This document shows, piece by piece, positions 33,613 to 41,674 of a stretch of 64,000 nt of DNA. The translations under genes were made by a program, and so were the position numbers. The notes beneath the pieces are model-generated. The model saw only the letters and a program-made list of their open reading frames with translations, ran no database searches and was not told the origin of the DNA. The stretch is from contig NZ_JAEMXM010000019.1 of NCBI RefSeq assembly GCF_016482785.1, forward strand, positions 1 through 64,000, in the 5' to 3' direction. Origin of the DNA: Paenibacillus alkalitolerans. GTDB taxonomy: Bacteria; Bacillota; Bacilli; Paenibacillales; YIM-B00363. The stretch's first letter is position 1, and every line of letters starts with the position of its first letter.

Positions 33613-36225
33613 ATGGATACGAAACATATAAGATTATCTTGGCTTGGCGTACATCCGGCGCTGCCGGCGGGCGTGACGTGGGGAGTTCCTTGGAAAGAGG
33701 GGGAGCTTTCGAGGGACACTCCGTTCACATTGACCGGAGCGAGCGGCAAGCCGGTGCCTGTCCAGAGCCGGCCGACGGCATATTGGCCGGACGGAAGCGT
33801 GAAATGGACGGCGCATTCCGCCGCGATTACGGACGGAACGGAAGAAGAGTATACACTGCAACAAGGCGGCGATAAAGCGGAAGGTTCGCCGCTTTCCATC
33901 ACGGAGGCCGAGGAATATATCGACATAAACACGGGCAGTTTGGTCTGCCGTTTGAACCGGACGGGCGCTTCTCTCATTCGGGACATTGTTCGGGAAGGCA
34001 AGCGGGTATGCTCGGATGGAAAATTGACCGGCATTCTCGAACAATACCACACCGTCACCGGAGTGAAAACCGTCAAGCAGCTGGCGTTTGAAAGCCTGAT
34101 CGCGAAGGCCGAGGTGGAACAAGCCGGCCCGATTCGCGCGGTTGTTAAGCTGACCGGCCGTCACCGGATAGCAGGGGAATCGCGGAAATGGCTGCCGTTT
34201 ACGCTGCGTTTATACTTTTTCGCGAATTTGGATTCAATAAGGCTGGTACATACTTTTCTTTACGACGGCAACCCGCATCAAGATTATATTAAAGGATTAG
34301 GCATTCGTTTCTCCGTTCCGGTGAGCGGTCCGTTGTACAACCGGCACGTGCGCTTCGCCGGCGATACGGGATGGTTCAGCGAGTCGCCGAAGGGGCTGAT
34401 GACATTCCGTTTGCCTGACAGGCAGCGGGAACTGTACGTGCGGCAAACCGCCGGGCAGTTCATCGCATTGGACGGGGAGCAGGACGCGGGACTCGCCGCA
34501 TTACTTGAGGATTCTCCGGTATGGAACGGCTTTAAACTCGTGCAAAATTCTTCGGATTCGTACACGATTGTGAAACGGACGAAAGAAGGGTGCGGTTGGA
34601 TCCGTTCGGCCGTCGGACGAAGATCCGGCGGGCTCGTGTATATCGGTGGGGAAGATGGCGGTTTGGCGGTAGGCGTGAGGCATTTTTGGCAGAAGTTGCC
34701 TTCCGCTTTGGAGGTTGACGATTTGTCCAAAGACCATGCGTCGCTTACGGTTTGGTTCTGGTCACCGGATAGTCCGGCCATGGATCTGCGGCATTATGAT
34801 ACGGAAACGCACGTGAAATCTTGCTATGAAGGCGCGGACGAGCTGCGAAGCACTCCTTATGGAGTCGGGAACACGAACGAAATGACGTTGTGGTGCTGCG
34901 GCCGGACGCCGGATTTCGAAACGTTGGACCACATGGTCCGGGAGAAGAATTCGCCACCGCTGTTAGTTTGCGAGCCGGAGCAGTATTATCGGACGAAAGC
35001 GCTCGGCGTTTGGAGCTTGCCGGACCGAAGCACACCGTTGAAAGCTCAGCTCGAGGATACGTTGGACGCGCTTGTGCGGTTTTACTTGGAGGAGATCGAG
35101 CAGCGCGGCTGGTACGGCTTCTGGGATTACGGGGACGTCATGCACAGCTACGATCCGGTGCGCCATACGTGGAGGTACGACATCGGCGGCTGCGCTTGGC
35201 AAAATACGGAGCTGGCTCCGAATATTTGGCTTTGGTACATGTTCCTTCGCACCGGAAGGGAAGATGTATTCCGTCTGGCGGAAGCGATGGCAAGACACAC
35301 AAGTGAGGTCGATGTGTATCATATCGGGGAGTACGCGGGGCTTGGGTCAAGGCACAATGTGCTGCATTGGGGCTGCGGCTGCAAGGAAGCGCGGATCGGT
35401 ATGGCCGGGCTGCATAAGTTTTATTACTACTTGACGGCGGACGAGCGCATTGGGGATATTATGGATGAAGTGAAGGACGCGGACTATACGACGCTTCATC
35501 TGGATCCGATGCGAGCCTATTATCCGAAAGACGAATTTCCTACCCATACGCGCAGCGGTCCGGATTGGGCGGCATTTTGTTCGAATTGGCTCGTGCAATG
35601 GGAGCGGCATGAAGATACGGCTTACAGAGACAAGATGCTCAAAGGCATACAATGCCTGAAGGACATGCCGTACCGGCTGCTTACGGGGCCTGTGTTTGGG
35701 TACGACCCGAAATCCGGCGATTTGATGCATATGGGCCACGAAAATTACGGCCATCATCTGATCATCTGCATGGGCGGAGCGCAGGTTTGGACGGAGATGT
35801 CGATGCTGTTAAAGGATCCGGAGTGGGATGGGATGTTGGCGGAGTTCGGAGAATTTTACAATCTTCCGAATGAAGAGAAATCCCGCAGAACGTCCGGCGC
35901 GATTCAAGGAAAGGAGTGGAACATCCCTATGCTTTCTACGGCGATGATGGCGTTCTCGGCCGCTCATACGAATAACGGGCAGCTGGCAAAAGAAGCATGG
36001 GATTATTTGCTTGGGGGAAATATGGGTTGGAATATCCGGATGCCGTTGGAGTCCGAGCCGGTTCCCCGCGATGAGTACGTCAGACACATTCGCGAAATTC
36101 CTTGGATATCTACCAACACCGCGTCGCAATGGTCTATCAATGTCATTGTTTGTTTGGAACTGATCGGTAAATATTTATCGGAAGAAGGAGAACGGAGCAA
36201 TGCCGCAGCTGGGTCGATACGATGA
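33613..36225 (+). CDS. Exo-rhamnogalacturonan lyase-like protein (YetA/PcRGLX type)
   Basis: 870 residues without a signal peptide. The N-terminal RLSWLGVHPALPAGVTWGVPW and RPTAYWPDGSVKWTAHS regions, a central beta-sandwich and a C-terminal alpha/alpha toroid-like half (GCKEARIGMAGLHKFYYYLTAD, MGHENYGHHLIICMGGAQVW, both shortened here) match the PcRGLX/YetA family, in which the fungal member is an exo-acting lyase (PL26). ATG at 33613 has CGGGAG upstream and immediately follows the YesU-like stop. It would trim imported oligomers from one end in the cytosol. Confidence 0.85.
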   Translation: MDTKHIRLSWLGVHPALPAGVTWGVPWKEGELSRDTPFTLTGASGKPVPVQSRPTAYWPDGSVKWTAHSAAITDGTEEEYTLQQGGDKAEGSPLSITEAEEYIDINTGSLVCRLNRTGASLIRDIVREGKRVCSDGKLTGILEQYHTVTGVKTVKQLAFESLIAKAEVEQAGPIRAVVKLTGRHRIAGESRKWLPFTLRLYFFANLDSIRLVHTFLYDGNPHQDYIKGLGIRFSVPVSGPLYNRHVRFAGDTGWFSESPKGLMTFRLPDRQRELYVRQTAGQFIALDGEQDAGLAALLEDSPVWNGFKLVQNSSDSYTIVKRTKEGCGWIRSAVGRRSGGLVYIGGEDGGLAVGVRHFWQKLPSALEVDDLSKDHASLTVWFWSPDSPAMDLRHYDTETHVKSCYEGADELRSTPYGVGNTNEMTLWCCGRTPDFETLDHMVREKNSPPLLVCEPEQYYRTKALGVWSLPDRSTPLKAQLEDTLDALVRFYLEEIEQRGWYGFWDYGDVMHSYDPVRHTWRYDIGGCAWQNTELAPNIWLWYMFLRTGREDVFRLAEAMARHTSEVDVYHIGEYAGLGSRHNVLHWGCGCKEARIGMAGLHKFYYYLTADERIGDIMDEVKDADYTTLHLDPMRAYYPKDEFPTHTRSGPDWAAFCSNWLVQWERHEDTAYRDKMLKGIQCLKDMPYRLLTGPVFGYDPKSGDLMHMGHENYGHHLIICMGGAQVWTEMSMLLKDPEWDGMLAEFGEFYNLPNEEKSRRTSGAIQGKEWNIPMLSTAMMAFSAAHTNNGQLAKEAWDYLLGGNMGWNIRMPLESEPVPRDEYVRHIREIPWISTNTASQWSINVIVCLELIGKYLSEEGERSNAAAGSIR

Positions 36226-36298
36226 TGATGGCGGGTTACTACCTGCTTCGGAGGCGTTGGCGTTCTTCGCATCGTTGTTAAAACGGGGAGATTGGTAA
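36200..36298 (+). CDS. Possible 32-residue small protein overlapping the exo-lyase 3' end
   Basis: ATG at 36200 follows AAGGAGAACGGAG in the end of the exo-lyase gene, and 32 codons run to TAA at 36296. It encodes MPQLGRYDDDGGLLPASEAL and on to a KRGDW end. The overlap of 26 bases and the good binding site suggest coupled translation. No family is recognised. Confidence 0.4.
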   Translation: MPQLGRYDDDGGLLPASEALAFFASLLKRGDW

Positions 36299-36316
36299 AA
36301 AGGAGCGGTGATCGTT

Positions 36317-36688
36317 ATGACAGCGGGAAAAGGGGAAAAGGTTTGGTTGATTCCGGACGGGTATATTCCTCCGACAAGCACCGGTGATTTGGAGAGCCAT
36401 GAGTCGGTGTGCGTGCTCAATTGTTCGGCGGAGGAGGCGAATCTGAGTTTCACGATATATTTTGAGGACAGGGATCCATTGGAAGATATTCGCGTGTCGG
36501 TGCCCGGTAAACGAACGAAGCATGTTCGCACCGGTTCGTTGAAGAAAGACGGCGTCGGAATTCCTCCCGGCGTTCCGTATGCGATCGAAGTGCAGAGCGA
36601 TATCCCGATTATTGTGCAGTATAGCCGGTTGGATTCGACGCAAGCGGCGAACGCGCTCATGTCGACGATGGCTTATCCGTTGAAATAG
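36317..36688 (+). CDS. Homologue of the Anabaena sensory rhodopsin transducer (ASRT)
   Basis: 123 residues of the sensory-rhodopsin transducer family (PF07100): KVWLIPDGYIPPTSTGDLES, VCVLNCSAEEANLSFTIYFE, PGKRTKHVRTGSLKK and PYAIEVQSDIPIIVQYSRLD match the beta-sandwich core seen in ASRT. No rhodopsin gene is nearby. Family members outside cyanobacteria often sit with sugar-metabolism genes and have been proposed to bind sugar-related ligands. Here it closes the RG-I operon. ATG at 36317 has AGGAG upstream; a GTG at 36308 is too close to that site. Confidence 0.88.
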   Translation: MTAGKGEKVWLIPDGYIPPTSTGDLESHESVCVLNCSAEEANLSFTIYFEDRDPLEDIRVSVPGKRTKHVRTGSLKKDGVGIPPGVPYAIEVQSDIPIIVQYSRLDSTQAANALMSTMAYPLK

Positions 36689-36709
36689 AAGAAGCTTGAG
36701 TAAAATAAT

Positions 36710-36746
36710 GGACCACTTATGCCGACTATCCGGCTATAGGTGGTCC
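36710..36746. terminator. Hairpin ending the RG-I operon
   Basis: GGACCAC (36710-36716) pairs with GTGGTCC (36740-36746), and the inner TATGCCG/CGGCTATA extends the stem. The following AATTGTTCTC is only a weak T-run. It lies between convergent genes. Confidence 0.6.
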
Positions 36747-36754
36747 AATTGTTC

Positions 36755-37333
36755 TCAATGCTTCGCATAATTTAAGCCCAGGTTATATGCCCGTGTCATC
36801 CAACGGTCGATATGACCCGGCTCTGTACCTACGACCGTTTCATATAAAAGTTCAACCTTGGAATTCGGAATTCCGCAATAATCAGCCAAACCGACATTGA
36901 AGTAATGATTGATCATGTTGTCGTATTGTCTCTTCGTAAACCTCTCGATCGGTGCTCCCGCCAAACTAAGCCACAATACATGCTGATGATGAAGCTTGTT
37001 TGGTCCATAGGCAAACCCATAGTTCCATACGCGGTCTATATACCCCTTCAGCATGGCCGGCATACTCCACCACCAAAGCGGAAAAATAAAAGCCAACGCA
37101 TCGTGCTTCTTCATCCGCTCGATTTCTTTCTCCACCTCGGGAGAATATTGTTGTTCGGATGCGGACCAATCAGGCTCATCCGCTTCCCATAGCACCGGGT
37201 TAAAGCCGCTGCGATGCAGATCCAATACTTCCGTCTCATGTCCGGCATCGTGAAGTCCCTGTACAAACCGGTCTGCAACCGCAAAGGTCAAGGAATTTGT
37301 TCTTGGATGCGAAACCACGGTCAAGACGTTCAT
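36755..37333 (-). CDS. NAD(P)H-dependent flavin oxidoreductase (flavodoxin-like fold)
   Basis: 192 residues of the NQO/MdaB/KefF family: the FMN site TVVSHPRTNSLTFAVA, then AFIFPLWWWSMPAMLKGYIDRV (trimmed) and WLSLAGAP. Such enzymes reduce quinones or other electrophiles with two electrons. AGAGGG lies upstream of the ATG. It is divergent from a LysR gene with an operator-like repeat between them, the classic arrangement for LysR control of a detoxifying reductase. Confidence 0.9.
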   Translation of the reverse strand: MNVLTVVSHPRTNSLTFAVADRFVQGLHDAGHETEVLDLHRSGFNPVLWEADEPDWSASEQQYSPEVEKEIERMKKHDALAFIFPLWWWSMPAMLKGYIDRVWNYGFAYGPNKLHHQHVLWLSLAGAPIERFTKRQYDNMINHYFNVGLADYCGIPNSKVELLYETVVGTEPGHIDRWMTRAYNLGLNYAKH

Positions 37334-37412
37334 TTCAAACTACCCTCTTTCCCTTGATGTTCAAGTATCTACAGTATAGAATGTTTATTAAATTCAGTAA
37401 AATAGATATATC

Positions 37413-37427
37413 TGAACTAAATGTTCA
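37413..37427. promoter_or_regulatory. Candidate LysR operator
   Basis: TGAACTAAATGTTCA is an interrupted palindrome TGAAC-N5-GTTCA in the divergent promoter region, 28 bases before the LysR start. LysR-type sites have this 15-base layout with a T-N11-A core. Confidence 0.5.
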
Positions 37428-37454
37428 ATAATACTGATAGGAGGTGAGACCCGC

Positions 37455-38324
37455 TTGGAACTTCGTCATCTTATTACATTCAAAACCATTGTCGATGCAG
37501 GAGGGTTTAAGAAAGCTGCGGAAGAGTTAGGGTATGCCCAATCTTCCATTACAGCGCATATAAAGGAGCTTGAAACGGAACTCGGATATCCACTCTTTGA
37601 CCGGATGGGCAAGAGTATAACGCTCACTGAAGCAGGAAGGCGTTTTCTACCCTATGCAGTGGACATCATCAACCTTTATTCAAAATCAAAAGAGGTTTTG
37701 GATGACAACGATGAGCCTTCAGGCCCACTGACCATAGGTGCTACGGAATCGGTCATGATATACTGGCTGCCCAATGTGATTATGGATTTCATGAATCAAT
37801 ATCCAAAAGTCGAGTTGACACTTAAACCATTGGACTATCCCCATATATCGGAACAATTGAAGAAGGGTGATATCGATATTGCGATGCTGGTTGAGTTGTC
37901 CTCTTGGAGCCCAAAAGAATTAACAATTTACAGTCTGAAAAATGAGCAACTCTCCTTAGTGCAAACTGCAAAAACTTCAAACATTTCCGAAACCATGCTG
38001 TACACGGAAAAATCATGCAGTTATCGTTCCGTTTTTGAAGAATATTTAAAGATGGAGGGAAGGACGTCAGTCACAAAGGTAGAATTACCAAGTATTGAAG
38101 CGATTAAGAAATGTGTTTTATGCGGACTCGGAAAATCGTTTCTGCCCTGTTTCACGATAAAAGATGAAGTGGAAAGAGGAGAACTGGTGGAACTGCCTTC
38201 GAATGCTGAAAACTATCCCATATCCATTTTTGTATCTGTTCACAAAAATAAATGGCGCTCAACAACTGTAGACGCATTTCTAAACTTAATCATGGGTTCA
38301 AAAAACCAATATTGTAGTCAATAA
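37455..38324 (+). CDS. LysR-family transcriptional regulator
   Basis: 289 residues: a winged helix-turn-helix (1-60; FKKAAEELGYAQSSITAHIKELE, split) and a periplasmic-binding-like effector domain (90-285). TTG start with AGGAGGTGAG upstream. It is divergent from the flavin oxidoreductase and most likely regulates it, perhaps in response to quinones or oxidants. The downstream VOC gene begins only 14 bases after its stop and may be cotranscribed. Confidence 0.9.
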   Translation: MELRHLITFKTIVDAGGFKKAAEELGYAQSSITAHIKELETELGYPLFDRMGKSITLTEAGRRFLPYAVDIINLYSKSKEVLDDNDEPSGPLTIGATESVMIYWLPNVIMDFMNQYPKVELTLKPLDYPHISEQLKKGDIDIAMLVELSSWSPKELTIYSLKNEQLSLVQTAKTSNISETMLYTEKSCSYRSVFEEYLKMEGRTSVTKVELPSIEAIKKCVLCGLGKSFLPCFTIKDEVERGELVELPSNAENYPISIFVSVHKNKWRSTTVDAFLNLIMGSKNQYCSQ

Positions 38325-38338
38325 AAGGGAGGTAAATT

Positions 38339-38737
38339 ATGGGAAAGACGTACAAACCAAGCGGTTATAATTCATTATCGCCTTATTTTGTAGTGGATGG
38401 TGCTCAAAAACTAGTCGACCTGTTAACGGAAATATTTAATGCGAAGGAATTGCGGCGTTATGATGCGCCTGATGGAACAATTATGCATGTAGAAATCCAA
38501 ATTGATGATACCGTTGTTATGATTGGGGACTCCTCGGAGCAATTCCCGCCAAATCATTTATTGGTCCATGTTTATGTTTCCGACGTAGATGAAATATTTG
38601 ATAAAGCGGTGAGACTGGGGTGCATTCCTGTTGAAACTCCAAGGGAAAGAGAAGGTGACCCTGATAAGAGAGGAATGTTCAAAGATTTTTCAGGAAACAT
38701 ATGGGCCGTTGCGACTCAATCAAGTAAGCAGCTATAG
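38339..38737 (+). CDS. VOC/glyoxalase-family protein (PhnB-like)
   Basis: 132 residues forming one vicinal-oxygen-chelate domain: LSPYFVVDGAQKLVDLLTEIF (trimmed), then TIMHVEIQIDDTVVMIGDSS and a final DFSGNIWAVATQ. The PhnB-like subgroup is often without known substrate; it may bind or modify small electrophiles or antibiotics. GGGAGG precedes the ATG. Confidence 0.85.
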   Translation: MGKTYKPSGYNSLSPYFVVDGAQKLVDLLTEIFNAKELRRYDAPDGTIMHVEIQIDDTVVMIGDSSEQFPPNHLLVHVYVSDVDEIFDKAVRLGCIPVETPREREGDPDKRGMFKDFSGNIWAVATQSSKQL

Positions 38738-38773
38738 GGTGAAGCGTGAAACCTATATACTGGAGGTGATTCG

Positions 38774-39136
38774 ATGGAGCCGCAATTCTTTGAATCTTTC
38801 CGCAAGATGGCTTTATCTCTGCCGGGTGTGGCCGAAAGCGTGTCTTACGGTACACCTTCCTTTAAGTTAAAAGATAAATTATTAGCCCGATTTCATGAAG
38901 ACGAAGCTTCGTTGGTATTAAAGATGGACTTTGAAACACGGGATTTTTTATTGCGGGTTAATCCCGAGACTTACTACATAACGGATCATTACAAAAACTA
39001 TCCCTATGTCCTGGTAAGAATGCGCAATGCTGATTTGAAGGAGCTTAATGGACATCTGCAAAGAATATGGAAATCGCACGCTACAAAGAAACTGCTGCAA
39101 ACATTTGAGGAAAGGCAAGGTAACGATGGAGATTAA
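38774..39136 (+). CDS. MmcQ/YjbR-family protein
   Basis: 120 residues of the MmcQ/YjbR (DUF419) family: ALSLPGVAESVSYGTPSFKL followed by KLLARFHED and NPETYYITDHYKNYPYVLVR. These proteins have a CyaY-like DNA-binding-type fold of unknown role. TGGAGGTGA precedes the ATG. It overlaps the following acetyltransferase gene by 11 bases. A second family member lies at 40793. Confidence 0.85.
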   Translation: MEPQFFESFRKMALSLPGVAESVSYGTPSFKLKDKLLARFHEDEASLVLKMDFETRDFLLRVNPETYYITDHYKNYPYVLVRMRNADLKELNGHLQRIWKSHATKKLLQTFEERQGNDGD

Positions 39137-39560
39137 CTATAGGGAAGCGGCTTCTCATGACGAGGATGAAGTTTTTGAATTAGCCTCAAGACTTGCGACA
39201 AGTTTCAAAATAAATAAGAATGATTTCGCCAAAATTTTCTCCAACTTATTGAATGACGTGAATGCAGACCTAATAATAGCAGAGACGGAAGCAAAAGTTA
39301 TAGGCTACGCACTGGCATTCCATCACTCAACTTTTTACACTAACGGCACAGTAAGCTGGGTGGAGGAAATATTCGTTTCGGAGGGGTTCAGGGGAAGGGA
39401 TATTGGGAAGAAGTTGATGCAAATTATAGAATTGAAGGCTCTTAATCGCGGTTCAAAGCTGGTTGCTCTGGCCACTAGAAGAGCCGGCGAATTTTATAAA
39501 GCGATAGGCTATGACGAATCCGCCGCATATTATAAGAAGACATTGGCAAGAGACATATAG
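39126..39560 (+). CDS. GNAT-family N-acetyltransferase
   Basis: 144 residues with the GNAT acetyl-CoA motif A: VEEIFVSEGFRGRDIGKKLM, where RGRDIG is the pyrophosphate-binding Q/RxxGxG/A loop, and the late EFYKAIGYDES motif. The ATG at 39126 lies inside the end of the YjbR gene with AAGG upstream; a longer frame from 39048 only reads the YjbR gene out of frame. The substrate is unknown. Confidence 0.85.
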   Translation: MEINYREAASHDEDEVFELASRLATSFKINKNDFAKIFSNLLNDVNADLIIAETEAKVIGYALAFHHSTFYTNGTVSWVEEIFVSEGFRGRDIGKKLMQIIELKALNRGSKLVALATRRAGEFYKAIGYDESAAYYKKTLARDI

Positions 39561-39615
39561 TATAAGTAGATTAAGAGAAAATGTTTGTTCGTATAAAGGG
39601 GCAAGGATCTTATGA

Positions 39616-39735
39616 ATCAGGCTGCCGGGATCGGGACATTTCTCCAACATGGAAACTCCGGAAATGTTTAACGAAGCGGTGATGCGATTTTTGCAGTCTC
39701 AAAAAGAACAGTCTTACAACAACGACCCGGCCTAA
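39616..39735 (+). pseudogene. 3' remnant of an alpha/beta hydrolase gene
   Basis: The frame ending at TAA 39733-39735 reads GSGHFSNMETPEMFNEAVMR and FLQ, the C-terminal catalytic-His helix of alpha/beta hydrolases (GHFxxMExPExFNxxVxxFL). A stop at 39613 closes it upstream and the rest of the gene is absent. It is a decayed tail. Confidence 0.6.
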
Positions 39736-39759
39736 GATAGAGCTATCAAGGCCGGGTCG
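39723..39759 (+). terminator. Terminator after the hydrolase remnant
   Basis: CGACCCGGCC (39723-39732) pairs with GGCCGGGTCG (39750-39759). The tail CGTCGTTATAAAAAA is not T-rich. The stem overlaps the remnant's last codons, as in the ancestral gene. Confidence 0.55.
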
Positions 39760-39789
39760 CGTCGTTATAAAAAATCTAAAGGAAAGAAG

Positions 39790-40254
39790 ATGAGTACAAT
39801 GAAAGTCGTTCAGCTTGATGAGAAAAAGTTAGTTGGATTGCGAGTCGTTTGCCCTGGCGATGAATTTGTGAATGAAATTCCAAAGACTTCGGTCAAATTA
39901 TATCAACGGCTCGGCGAGATTAACCGCAAAAAGTCGACAAATATGATCGGAGCCTTCGTTGTAGGGGATTGTTCGGAGGAAAATGACGGTTATTGGGTAT
40001 GTGTGGAGGTAGAGGATTTCGTTAACGTACCTCAGGGGATGGTTACTTTGTCGGTACCTGCTCAGACGTATGCGGTAATAAATCACAAGGGTCCGAACCA
40101 CCAAATTAGAAACAGCTACGAAATTCTGCACAGATGGATGACGGAGCAAGGATTCGAAAGAAATCTCGAAGCTTGGCATCTTGAGATTATGCAAGAGTGG
40201 GGCAGCGGGGATGCAAGCGATATAGAGATAGATTTGTACGACACGATAAAGTAG
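39790..40254 (+). CDS. GyrI-like effector-binding-domain protein
   Basis: 154 residues forming one GyrI-like (SOUL/AraC effector-binding) domain without a DNA-binding part: KLVGLRVVCPGDEF, WVCVEVEDFVNVPQGM and TYAVINHKGPNHQIRNSYEI (shortened) with a final EIDLYDTIK. Such proteins bind hydrophobic small molecules or, in GyrI, gyrase. AAAGGA precedes the ATG. Confidence 0.85.
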   Translation: MSTMKVVQLDEKKLVGLRVVCPGDEFVNEIPKTSVKLYQRLGEINRKKSTNMIGAFVVGDCSEENDGYWVCVEVEDFVNVPQGMVTLSVPAQTYAVINHKGPNHQIRNSYEILHRWMTEQGFERNLEAWHLEIMQEWGSGDASDIEIDLYDTIK

Positions 40255-40273
40255 ATGAGAAGGAGGCTGTGGA

Positions 40274-40420
40274 ATGCCGGTTGCATTTTTCTATACGGAC
40301 AAGTCGACAAAAATACATAAAACTGATTGCGAAAAGCTTCTTGAACAATGGCCGGTGCTCGCTAATGTCAGCAAAGATTACTGCACTATCAATGTTATTG
40401 AGACTGCGGTCCAATTGTAG
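40274..40420 (+). CDS. Small hypothetical protein, 48 residues
   Basis: ATG at 40274 follows a perfect AGGAGG by seven bases and 48 codons run to TAG. It begins MPVAFFYTDKSTKIHK and contains two cysteines (TDCEKLL, DYCTINV). No family is recognised. The strong binding site and the place between two real genes in the same direction support it. Confidence 0.5.
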   Translation: MPVAFFYTDKSTKIHKTDCEKLLEQWPVLANVSKDYCTINVIETAVQL

Positions 40421-40455
40421 AAATCAGCACAGATACCAAGACGGAGTGATCATCA

Positions 40456-40749
40456 TTGACGGAACAATTAACTCTAAAAGAATTACAAGAATACATAAAG
40501 AAAACGGACCACGCACCCGACTTCAAGCAGCACTATTTTTACAAGCTCGTTGAAGAGGTGGGGGAACTATCGGAAGTGGTCCGAAAAAACAAAAGACTTG
40601 CCGAAACGGGAAATATAAAGGGAACCATCGAGGAAGAGCTGTATGATGTATTGTATTACGTCGCTGCGTTGGCTAATGTTCACGAAATTGATTTGGAAGA
40701 GTGTTTCAGACTGAAGGAAGAGATAAATAAAGTAAAGTGGAACAAATGA
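40456..40749 (+). CDS. MazG-like nucleotide pyrophosphohydrolase
   Basis: 97 residues matching the all-alpha NTP pyrophosphohydrolase fold: KLVEEVGELSEVV with the EExxE metal motif and EEELYDVLYYVAALAN with the second ExxD motif. It would hydrolyse non-canonical or excess nucleotides to monophosphates. TTG start at 40456 with GGAG nine bases upstream. Confidence 0.88.
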   Translation: MTEQLTLKELQEYIKKTDHAPDFKQHYFYKLVEEVGELSEVVRKNKRLAETGNIKGTIEEELYDVLYYVAALANVHEIDLEECFRLKEEINKVKWNK

Positions 40750-40792
40750 AGCTGCCGGCAGTGAATCCAAAACAAGTTCGGAGGCGGACGAT

Positions 40793-41137
40793 ATGAATAG
40801 CGGGTTTCTCGACAAAGTAAGGGAGATTTGCGGTTCTTTTTACGGAGCGGAAGAAAAGCCGGACGAGTTGGGGCATATTACTTTTAAAGTCAAAGACAAA
40901 TCATTTGTTAGAATCGGTGAAATGGACGGCGTCTATATACTGTCGATAAAAACAAGCCCTCTGACACAAGAAATATTAATAAATCAGGAAAACAGCAAAT
41001 TTGTTAAGACCGCATATATCGGACAGCATGGTTGGGTATCCATAAGATCGAATGATATTGTAAATTGGGAAGAGTTGTCAGAATTAATTAAAGAAGCGTA
41101 CTATCGGACGGCTCCTAAGAAATACCTGCAGTGTTAG
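40793..41137 (+). CDS. MmcQ/YjbR-family protein, second copy
   Basis: 114 residues with the YjbR pattern (EEKPDELGHITFKVKDKSF, SIKTSPLTQEILI and a final GWVSIRSNDIVNWEELSELI). It is distant from the copy at 38774, so it is not a recent duplication. GGAGGCGG precedes the ATG. Function unknown. Confidence 0.75.
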   Translation: MNSGFLDKVREICGSFYGAEEKPDELGHITFKVKDKSFVRIGEMDGVYILSIKTSPLTQEILINQENSKFVKTAYIGQHGWVSIRSNDIVNWEELSELIKEAYYRTAPKKYLQC

Positions 41138-41163
41138 GCTGCAGACAATAACTGCTTAAAGGA

Positions 41164-41652
41164 ATGAATGCGTTGGACAGATTACAAACCGCGATTGAGT
41201 TAAGAGAATCCGGAAAGTTGGAAGAGGCAAGAACTTTGTTGCAAGATTTATACACGCAAGAGCCTGATAACCCATCGGTGTTGTATCAGTGCGCTTGGGT
41301 CCATGATGCTATGGGATTGGAAAGGGAAGCGGTGCCTTTTTACGTGAAGTCGTTGGAGCTCGGTTTAACGGGAGAGGAAAGACAAGGCGCATTGTTAGGG
41401 TTGGGAAGCACATACCGGACATTAGGGATGTATGAACAATCCAAGCGAATTTTTGAAGAAGCGATAAAAGAATATCCGCATCGCCGGGAATTTCTAGTGT
41501 TTTATGCAATGGTTTTATACAATCTGAATGCATACGACAAGGCAATGGAAATCTTGTTAAAGCAATTATCGGAAACAAGCGCGGATGAAGGCATACAATC
41601 GTATAAGAGGGCAATACATTTTTATTCCGATAGACTGGATGAATTGTGGTAA
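41164..41652 (+). CDS. Tetratricopeptide-repeat protein
   Basis: 162 residues with about three TPR-like helix pairs (SGKLEEARTLLQDLYTQEPDN, then GEERQGALLGLGSTYRTLGMYEQ, split, then FYAMVLYNLNAYDKAMEILL). It probably serves protein-protein contacts in the cytosol. AAAGGA touches the ATG at 41164, so the in-frame TTG at 41173 may be the true start. Confidence 0.8.
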   Translation: MNALDRLQTAIELRESGKLEEARTLLQDLYTQEPDNPSVLYQCAWVHDAMGLEREAVPFYVKSLELGLTGEERQGALLGLGSTYRTLGMYEQSKRIFEEAIKEYPHRREFLVFYAMVLYNLNAYDKAMEILLKQLSETSADEGIQSYKRAIHFYSDRLDELW

Positions 41653-41674
41653 ATCAAAGAAAGAGGTGGTTCCA

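Noticed and set aside
37393-37416. TTCAG-N14-CTGAA inverted repeat in the LysR intergenic region
   Set aside because: Short arms with a long gap; the nearby TGAAC-N5-GTTCA is the better operator candidate.
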